A stretch of DNA of 64,000 nucleotides from Capillidium heterosporum (lineage: Eukaryota > Entomophthoromycota > Entomophthoromycetes > Entomophthorales > Capillidiaceae), in assembly GCA_016630905.1 (NCBI GenBank), contig WBMQ01000012.1, forward strand, positions 806,001 to 870,000, in the 5' to 3' direction. The notes beneath the pieces were generated by a model that was not told where the DNA came from, did no database searches, and worked only from the letters and a program-made list of their open reading frames with translations. The position numbers and the translations under genes were made by a program. This document shows positions 57,046 to 64,000 of the stretch, in pieces. Each line of letters begins with the position of its first letter. Within the stretch, counting starts at the first letter, position 1.

Positions 57046-58812
57046 GTTCAATAGACGTAGGTGTTCTAGTGTGTTGGGTTTATTTTTTGAGATGCAAGGT
57101 TGCCAATTCAGTTCAATTTATACTGCTTCAAGTTACGTTGGTTAAATTTGCTGTTACATCACTATCGATACTAATTTAAGAATCCGTGACTTACCGCCTA
57201 AATTCACCCTAATTCAGTTCAGCAAAGTAAGGTTAGTCATTCCTAAATTTTATCCCCGGGCACTTGACAAATATTTGCAGTTAATCAACATGGAATAGCC
57301 GCCGATTTTTGGCGAGTGCGTAGTTTATTAGTTCGGGCGACGTAGGCTTTTGAATTGATTGGCTGGATCCATCGGATTGCTTTGGTAACAAGTTGAAAGT
57401 TAGAGGGTGACTGTTGAGATTTTAGTTAAAGCAAAGATACTACCTACTTTATGTGCTTTAAGTGTAATGGATAGGTTATATTGGGTCGTAAAAATATATT
57501 ATAATATGTAATTGTAATATGGAATTTGGTATGCAAGGGCTTTCAAAGTATCGTAGAATTTTTACTATCCCTTGCTGTATCGATAATTGCACTTGAAATA
57601 GGTAAAATAATTCAAAATCGAAAGCCGAAATGATAACAAAGCAACTGGCTAAAATATATACCTAAACTACTGAAATATGTACCTAATATTATGCCTATTC
57701 CATATATTGAAACTTAATGGTATTGTGTGTATCGAAATTTATCGGGTTGGCAGTTTCGTTCCAATTGTTCTCCATTTTGATTAATTAGAGATTTCAATTC
57801 CGTCATTTAAATGGAAAGATATATACCCATTGAGATGGAATATCCTTCTACGTCAGCTATAGGAGTTGGACTTGGAATTCTGAAAAGTTCCCGGAACTCA
57901 ATTCCAACTTCGAAAACCCGAAATAGAGATATCGGATCTCAACCTCCAAAAGTTCAAACCCGATAAAATAGTTCTACTATCACTATTATCCCACTTCAAT
58001 CATCTATATCTTTACAAATGCTTTTAGGCTATCTATTGGTTGTTCAAGTACTCTCTATGTTCATAATTACATTACCGATTTTCAAAAGTAAAATTCAAGG
58101 AATTATAGATGCGTTTTGGAACAGAGGAAGTAAATCAATTTGTAAAAATGGAAATGTAAAGCGTTTTGAGCCTATTTTATTGGAATAAGTTTTGTTGATA
58201 GTTTCTCTTGGGCTTCTCAAGTAACAATACAACTGAAATATGGCAACAGTCATGGTATGAATGGAAGAGGGTAGGTGTTTAGAATAACAGTTGTAGTATA
58301 GGTGTTAATTTTGAAATGCGTATATTTTGAGATAAGAAAACTATGTAGTTCAAACTATATCTATGAGGACGTAACAATGTTTTAAACTTGCTATTGGAGT
58401 CTTTATTATGTTTTTAAACTATATCAGTTGGAGATAATACTCCTACACCTTCACTAAACTATCGATCACTCGACATATCTAATCATTTTAAGATGATCAT
58501 TTATAAAATAAAGTATATATTACATAAATTTCAAATTACTTTCAATTTGACAACTCTCCAGCTAAAAACAGGAACGTCCCTATCATTGAACCTATGTAAC
58601 TAAGATGGATATGTAGCACCAACTAGGTTTTCAATTGGATGTAAAGTTCAACGGCCAAGTTAAGTTCGATACAGCAGTGTTTATTCGACCTGCAAATAAA
58701 GTTAGAATTAAATGACCAATTCAATATAAAATTTTAATGTAAACTTAAATAAAGCACTCTTTATTACATATATAAGTGGTTACTATGATGTTTAAAACTT
58801 TATAGTAAATAC
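57046..58812. other. Intergenic region upstream of alternative oxidase
   Basis: The first 350 bases hold the oxidase promoter, including a GC-richer island around 57250-57380 with several CCG/CGG triplets. The remainder is AT-rich with no recognised gene. Confidence 0.45.
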
Positions 58813-59349
58813 TTAACGCTCAAATTTCTTAAACATACTAAATAAACCATTTATACCACTGGCTTTATCCTTCTTAGCCTTCGTTTGAATCGATTCCTTC
58901 GATTCCTCTACTTGCTTACTTATCGGCTCACTTGTTAGTTTATGAACCTTCTGAGTATGGAGGATATCATGGAGAACTATTGAACCTTGACAATCACCTT
59001 TGTTGCAGTTTTGGATTTGCCTTGCACTGTGTGTACGAGTGCCATGCAAATGATTGTGGTCATTGACAACAGTTTTACATACGGGGTTATCACATTTAAG
59101 GATAGTTTCTTTGGTTCGCTTGAAGAGGGTACGTCCTAATAGAGAAGCTAGATTGGTAATGGTGCTACCGTGGCTGACGTCTCTAAGCTTAACAGATTGA
59201 GGAACTTGGGATTGCATACTCATGCTAGTGATCCCCAGGTAAGCAGTACCGACGTTGGATCTAAGCTCATTTGAACTGTGGACCTGGCTTATTGGACGGA
59301 GAGCCCATGTGAAGGCGGATAGTAGGAGTAATTCGTTAAAAAATTTCAT
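58813..59349 (-). CDS. Small secreted protein with Cys/His-rich segment, paralog of 12856-13161
   Basis: A 178-residue single-exon protein. Residues 1-22 are a signal peptide (FFNELLLLSAFTWALRP). The first 85 residues align without gaps to the 101-residue protein at 12856. A Cys/His cluster follows: Cys86 and Cys91, His98, His100, His102 and His107, then Cys115 and Cys120, spaced as two Cys-x4-Cys pairs around HNHLH. This could bind a metal or form disulfides. The tail from 140 is Lys/Glu/Ser-rich, ending GLFSMFKKFER. A TATA-like element at 59392-59399 (minus strand TATAAATA) lies 42 bases upstream of the ATG. No known family; it looks like a lineage-specific secreted protein. Confidence 0.65.
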   Translation of the reverse strand: MKFFNELLLLSAFTWALRPISQVHSSNELRSNVGTAYLGITSMSMQSQVPQSVKLRDVSHGSTITNLASLLGRTLFKRTKETILKCDNPVCKTVVNDHNHLHGTRTHSARQIQNCNKGDCQGSIVLHDILHTQKVHKLTSEPISKQVEESKESIQTKAKKDKASGINGLFSMFKKFER

Positions 59350-60334
59350 CTTTTCTCATGTATACTTCCTGTAGCTAAGGCAATTCTTGACTATTTATAC
59401 TTTTTGGCCAACTACAACTGGCATCACTTCCTCTTCCTCTAAGTGTAATATATTGGTAATAGATTCGAACTGCCATTTTAGTAAGACTTACCTACGTATT
59501 CTTTTATATAATTTATTTTAGCTCGATTACATTACTATCCTACATGATAATGGGCGGACTTGGACCATTCTTGGTAAAGGCTACTATAATAATCCACGGA
59601 CTTGGCCTATTTTTGGATATTTGATCGTAACGTTTTAAGAACTCAATACCAAAGCTTTTCGATTTTCATACTCATCAGTAAAGTCCAACTAGATAAAGTA
59701 TTAGTCTGAACATAGTGAAATTAACGTGGTTTTGCTTTGGTGAAAGTAAATCTAGTGTGAAAGTCTAACGATAGTATAGTATGCCTACCTTTAAAAAAGT
59801 AAACGAATTTACAGCTTGTATCAAATTTCGAATTGAAGTGCTACCCGTTAGACCTATCATTTCATGATTCTAAAGTCAATTTATATAACTAATATCCTAG
59901 AAAAATCATATTGAAACTTGTGCAGGTCAAGTAAAAGCCTGGGGTTATTATTGGTTTGATTAAGTAGCGTGGCATATCTATCTATGTGAGATGAATGGGC
60001 CATCCTTATTGGCAAATATATGTTCAATGTGAAGGATATATGCTTAGGAAATTTGAGTTCAATTTATTTTAAGTAACTCTAAACGAGTCGTTTCTTAATA
60101 TTTTTGGAATACCTTTGCTGGATGGATATTATCCTCTTGTTCAAAGCCTTTTTCCATAGCTGTCGCTTTTTCTTCGATATGTTTTTAATTATAGCAGTTA
60201 GACCCAACTATGCAAATAGCTTCATTGTAGCTTCAAATGAGTCATGATGGTATGAACTGGTTTTAATATACTAGCTTAACTTTGGATTTCTCAAAATACC
60301 AATGCCACCACTAAGGTAAAGTTGACATGCCCAT
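59350..60334. other. Intergenic region
   Basis: AT-rich 1 kb with the promoter of the secreted-protein gene at its left end. Nothing else recognised. Confidence 0.5.
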
Positions 60335-60601
60335 CTAACTACTTTCATACCAATATACCTGGCTCCTAAGTTTAATAAGACATCTAGATGGGCTAGATAA
60401 AGGGTACCTTAACATCTTTAATAGAGATGCTGATCGATTTTCATCAACTAAAAGTACGTTCATCCAACAAGCCTTCCTATAGTGTCTTTTTTCTATTAGA
60501 CTTTGAGTGTGCAAACTTATAGAATAAAGTGCATTGACTATGACATCGATTCCACCCAGCCAACCATATGTAGTTGTTGAAGCCAACTTGTAAAAAGCCA
60601 A
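60335..60601 (-). pseudogene. Truncated remnant of a Zn-cluster transcription factor (middle homology region)
   Basis: An 88-codon minus-strand frame with no ATG contains SISLHTQSLIEKRHYRKACW, then MNVLLVDENRSASLLKML. This follows the fungal-specific transcription factor motif 'GLHR....E...RRR.WW...L.D...S..LG'. The zinc cluster and the rest are absent and the 5' side runs straight into the promoter of the RRM gene, so this is a broken piece. Confidence 0.45.
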
Positions 60602-60710
60602 AAATAATTAGCAAAACCCACTAGAAAATTTTTGTCGAAGCTGAAAGTTTACAAAGAATAGCAACACCACTTTTAGATACAACTATATTTTTCAAGAGAC
60701 AACACGTAGA

Positions 60711-61985
60711 ATGAGCGCTAAAGTTAAGAATACAGTCGACCCAGCAACTGGCTTAGAGGCTGAACTCGAGTTGGAACGCAAGCTATTTGTCAGTAACATA
60801 CCAGCTGATGCCAAACTCCCCGATTTGGAAAAGTTTTTCGCGCAGGTTGGCAAAGTGTAAGTTCAACTCTTGAACTCATTTATATAATATATTTTTAATT
60901 TATATTTATCGAATTTTAATTTTAATTTCAATAAATAGAGAGAAAGTAGTCGTCATCAACCGTAGTGATGCCAGCAGTTACGGGTTCATAACCTACAACG
61001 AGCTTACCAGGTTGGTAGCTGCCGTCAAAAAATTGAACCAAACTCCGTTCCAAGGTATAAACTTGAAAGTCGAGTTCGCCAAGCCGAAGAGTGAGTTACA
61101 CAGCAGGAACCACAAGTTTAACACATCAAAGCAGCCCAACCACAACCAAGGCACAAGTACCCGTGGTCGGGGAAGTAAAGTAAGTATAGATTTTAAATGC
61201 ATTTTCATTTTATATAGTCATCTACTATTTCTACAAAAATACTAATTAAAACTTTATTGTTTTTGTAGCCCAAGTACCGTAGCCACCCCAAAAACGATTT
61301 CACACGCGAGGAACCCAATATCCTCGACTTAGTCAACCAAGGGCCACCCCCAGCCCTTAAAGGACGTCGATTCCCCTTACCTCACAACGCCTTCCGTATC
61401 GCTGGAGAGATGTCGACTACCTCCATCTTTGTCGGTAATCTGCCAACCGAGATGGACGACCTGCAGTTAGCTTCTGTCTTCCCCACTTTCAAAGTTGTCA
61501 AAGCTTGGGTCGTACGCCGCGAGTTCAACGGCCACTCTAAAGGGTTCGGTTTTGTAGACTTGGCCGACCACTTGGAGCAGAAGAAACTGCTTAACAGTGC
61601 TGTCAACGGTAGGATACACTTTGAGGGCCGAGCCCTCAACGTGAGACCGGCCATTTTGCCTAACGCTAACTCTACTAATTCGAGTGTAGCACCACCTTCG
61701 ACTTCATCGACTGCTTCAGCTAAAGTCTGGCCGTCACTGCCTAACCAGGATTCAGCAGAATTACCTGGGATAAAAAAGGTCACTAATGACCTTGCAAACC
61801 TCGATATCAACTCGACATCCGCTCCCCAAGCTGGAGCTGAAGTTCAAGCTGATGTTGATGTCAAAGTGGAAGCCGAAGTTCAAGTTCAAGTTGATATGCC
61901 AACTGAAGTTAAAGTCGAACCTAAAGAGGTGGCTACCGAACTGCAACCTACGGGACCTAGCACTGCTACCAAAGTATCCAGCTGA
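60711..61985 (+). CDS. RNA-binding protein with two RRM domains
   Basis: Three exons (60711-60856, 60939-61179, 61269-61985) give 367 residues. RRM1 begins with KLFVSNIPADAKLPDLEKFF (RNP2-type VSNIP) and has a weak RNP1 (SSYGFITYNEL). A basic Asn/Arg linker follows (SRNHKFNTSKQPNHNQGTS, RGRG). RRM2 has SIFVGNLPTEMDDLQLASVF and a strong RNP1 (SKGFGFVDL). The C-terminus has Ser/Thr-rich then acidic Val/Glu-repeating sequence (VKVEAEVQVQVDMPTEVKVE). The layout of two RRMs with an RG/basic linker resembles yeast Sbp1, a translational repressor of capped mRNAs, but orthology is not established. All splice sites are canonical. Confidence 0.82.
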
Positions 61986-63232
61986 TTAGTCTATGTGCTA
62001 CCTTCTATAGATTTCTTGCCAGTAACCTAATCTTTAGACTTAAACTTTTACCTCTCTTCTTTTTTGGTGCTTAGTCATTGCACTATACTGTACGACTTTC
62101 CTTTACTTTTCTTCCTATATAAACCGGTTTACACATTTATTTTTGCTATCGTGTCTTTACTCTTTATACTTTATTTTTATAGTTTTGGATGTAGGTATTT
62201 TGGTTTAAAAATACATGTATATTAAGTATGAGGCAATAGTTTAGAAATTAATTGGAGTTGACATAGAGAGCCCACCCTTGATATAATTCCCTTTGAAAGT
62301 ATATATATAGTTATCAATAATCGCAGTTTGTTATGGCAATATGGAAGTATACGGTATAAATATACTTAGTAAGCATACTATTCCATATCAAATTAACATA
62401 TATAGTAGCAGTAAAGTCGAGCTACCGAATTTTCTTTCAATTATCCTACATCCAAACTTTTTATCATTATATTGTTTACTTTATTCCTTACCTGGTTTAC
62501 ATCTCTAGTTTTGTTTTTGTGAATCACTTTATTCCTTTAAATTTTCTTATCGCTCCACTGTTCGTATATTAGCTTTAGAAAAGTATCAGCGAGGTATTTA
62601 ACATACTTTAGGCTAGCTATCTAAGCTCTCATAGAAATAGCTACTTTTATAAACTTCTTGTTATATAAATCATATACGTTTTCCCATTCTATTGACTTTA
62701 AATGCAGCACAATATAATAGCTTACATATCACAATGTAGAAATTCAATAAACAGATGCTTTACATTAAAAGCATATTATTTATTACTATATATTTACTTT
62801 ATCACCTTGCTCTATCTTTTATATGCTAAACTGACAGTATAAGTAAAAAGTACATCGTATGCCTAGATCTTCCATGCCTTTGTATCCAAATCCCAGATCG
62901 TTAGTGTATTACCTAACATTGGCTACCTGTAGTATGCTCATTCGCTGGAAAAATATTGAAATTGCTCATTTTGACATCGAGTTTTGGAGTTGAATAAAAC
63001 AGTTTGGACAAAAGTCCAGGTTGGCCAAACATGATTGGCTCAATAATGTAAATTGACACTCCCAATAAAAGCTGACACATCAATGTGGGAGCTAAATAGT
63101 TTTCTAAAAGTTCAATTACAGACTAGTTTTATTTCTTAGCTCAACTCTGTCTTTCAACTACAGGTACATAACAGACCGCTGCCCTTTTTTGCATAAGTAT
63201 ACTGTAGTTCAAGTTCTCATTCTTAATTGTAG
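61986..63232. other. Intergenic region
   Basis: AT-rich, with the 3' end of the RRM gene and the promoter of Sec61. The bases just before the Sec61 ATG (AATTGTAG) look like a splice acceptor, so the Sec61 leader may contain an intron. Confidence 0.45.
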
Positions 63233-64000
63233 ATGTCTTTCCGTTTCCTCCACCTTATTCGACCCTTCATCGGGGTCATCCCAGAAGTTCAAGCCCCTGA
63301 TCGCAAAGTAAACTAACATTATGTTCTACCAGCCATCTAATTGTAAATTTAACTATGTTTAGATTCCTTTCCGTCAGAAGGTTTTATGGACGGCTATTAC
63401 CCTCTTCATCTTCTTGGTCTGTTCACAGATTCCCTTATACGGTATTATGTCTTCAGACAGCTCCGATCCCTTCTACTGGATGCGTATGATCCTTGCTTCC
63501 AACCGTGGTACGCTTATGGAACTAGGTATTACACCAATTATCACCTCCGGTATGATAATGCAGATGTTGGCCGGTGCCAACATTATCGAAGTCGATTACT
63601 CTTTACGTGAGGACCGTGCTTTGTTCGGTGCTGCTCAGAAACGTAAGTTTTTACTTTTTCCTAGCTAAAGCATTGTAGTATTTGCCATGATTATTACCTT
63701 TGGCCAGGCTTTAGTCTCGGTTGTTACTGGCTTGTACGGCCGTCCCGCTGACCTTGGAATTGGTATCTGTATCCTCCTTATCATCCAGTTGTTTGTTGCT
63801 GGACTTATCGTCATTTTACTCGATGAACTTCTGCAGAAGGGCTACGGTCTTGGATCAGGTATCAACCTGTTCATTGCTACCAACATCTGTGAGTCCATCA
63901 TCTGGAAGGCTTTCAGCCCCAGTACATACAACACTGGACGTGGTTCCGAGTTCGAAGGTGCCGTCATCGCCCTCTTCCACCTCCTTTTCACCCGCCGCAA
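63233..64000 (+). CDS. SEC61: Sec61 alpha, protein-conducting channel of the ER (3' end beyond the window)
   Basis: Core subunit of the ER translocon through which secretory and membrane proteins are threaded. Exons 63233-63307, 63363-63642 and 63679 onward join in frame to about 225 residues before the window ends. The start [20 protein letters not shown], then [18 protein letters not shown], is the highly conserved Sec61 N-terminus. It continues through TM1 ([17 protein letters not shown]), the plug region ([20 protein letters not shown]), TM2 ([18 protein letters not shown]), [13 protein letters not shown] and [20 protein letters not shown]. No defect was seen. The first intron lies directly after the residues encoding PDRK. 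Confidence 0.97.

Noticed and set aside
57270-57370. CCG/CGG-rich patch as AOD2/AOD5-type sites for alternative oxidase induction
   Set aside because: Triplets are present, but I could not find a clean inverted repeat with the expected spacing, so no site is claimed.
1-64000. CRISPR arrays, prophage, insertion sequences, retrotransposon ORFs
   Set aside because: No evenly spaced repeats, integrase, transposase, gag or reverse-transcriptase motifs were seen; the organism is eukaryotic.

Overview
This is a 64 kb piece of a eukaryotic, almost certainly fungal, nuclear genome. Genes are split by short introns (about 32 to 90 bases) with GTA-type donors, TAG acceptors and CTAAC-like branch sites. 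Intergenic DNA is long and AT-rich, while coding exons are richer in GC. Fungal hallmarks are a fused TrpA-TrpB tryptophan synthase, a Rim15/Cek1 kinase, a Gad8/YPK kinase, a GCN4/CPC1-type bZIP factor and an alternative oxidase. MCMBP and RalGAP-like genes, expanded F-box/LRR genes, and fragments of 7TM receptors and Zn-cluster transcription factors fit an early-diverging filamentous fungus, possibly of the Entomophthoromycotina (Conidiobolus-like). That placement is inference from gene content and was not tested.

Layout. 1-10 kb: AGC kinase (+), TRP5 (+), MCM-binding protein (-). 10-13.2 kb: two small secreted-protein genes, each with a TATA box about 80 bases before its ATG. 14.7-16 kb: an F-box/LRR pseudogene. 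16.6-19.1 kb: a nine-exon TFIIIC subunit. 19.4-22.9 kb: two tandem decayed 7TM receptor copies (-). 23.3-24.2 kb: guanylate kinase (-). 24.2-27.5 kb: gene-poor. 27.5-32.7 kb: Rim15-like kinase. 34.2-42.8 kb: F-box/LRR genes of two subfamilies, a proline-rich membrane protein and an orphan ORF. 43.1-46.8 kb: a RalGAP/tuberin-like protein (-). 47-51.1 kb: pseudogenes. 53-54.3 kb: a GCN4/CPC1-like bZIP gene with several upstream ORFs. 56-57 kb: alternative oxidase (-). 58.8-59.3 kb: a secreted protein (-) paralogous to the one at 12.9 kb. 60.7-62 kb: a two-RRM protein. 63.2 kb to the window end: Sec61 alpha, cut by the edge.

How they connect. The bZIP gene looks like the master regulator of general amino-acid control. 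Its leader holds a three-codon uORF resembling GCN4 uORF1, and TGACTCA sites lie in front of both the bZIP gene and TRP5. This implies a regulator and a target in one window. The rest is a mix of single-copy housekeeping genes and a fast-turnover accessory layer (F-box/LRR, receptor, Zn-cluster and small secreted families) in which broken copies outnumber intact ones.

Caution. Several strongly conserved proteins (Rim15-like kinase, alternative oxidase, one F-box copy) are each interrupted by a single-base frame change. Assembly indels, true inactivation and recoding cannot be separated from this sequence alone.
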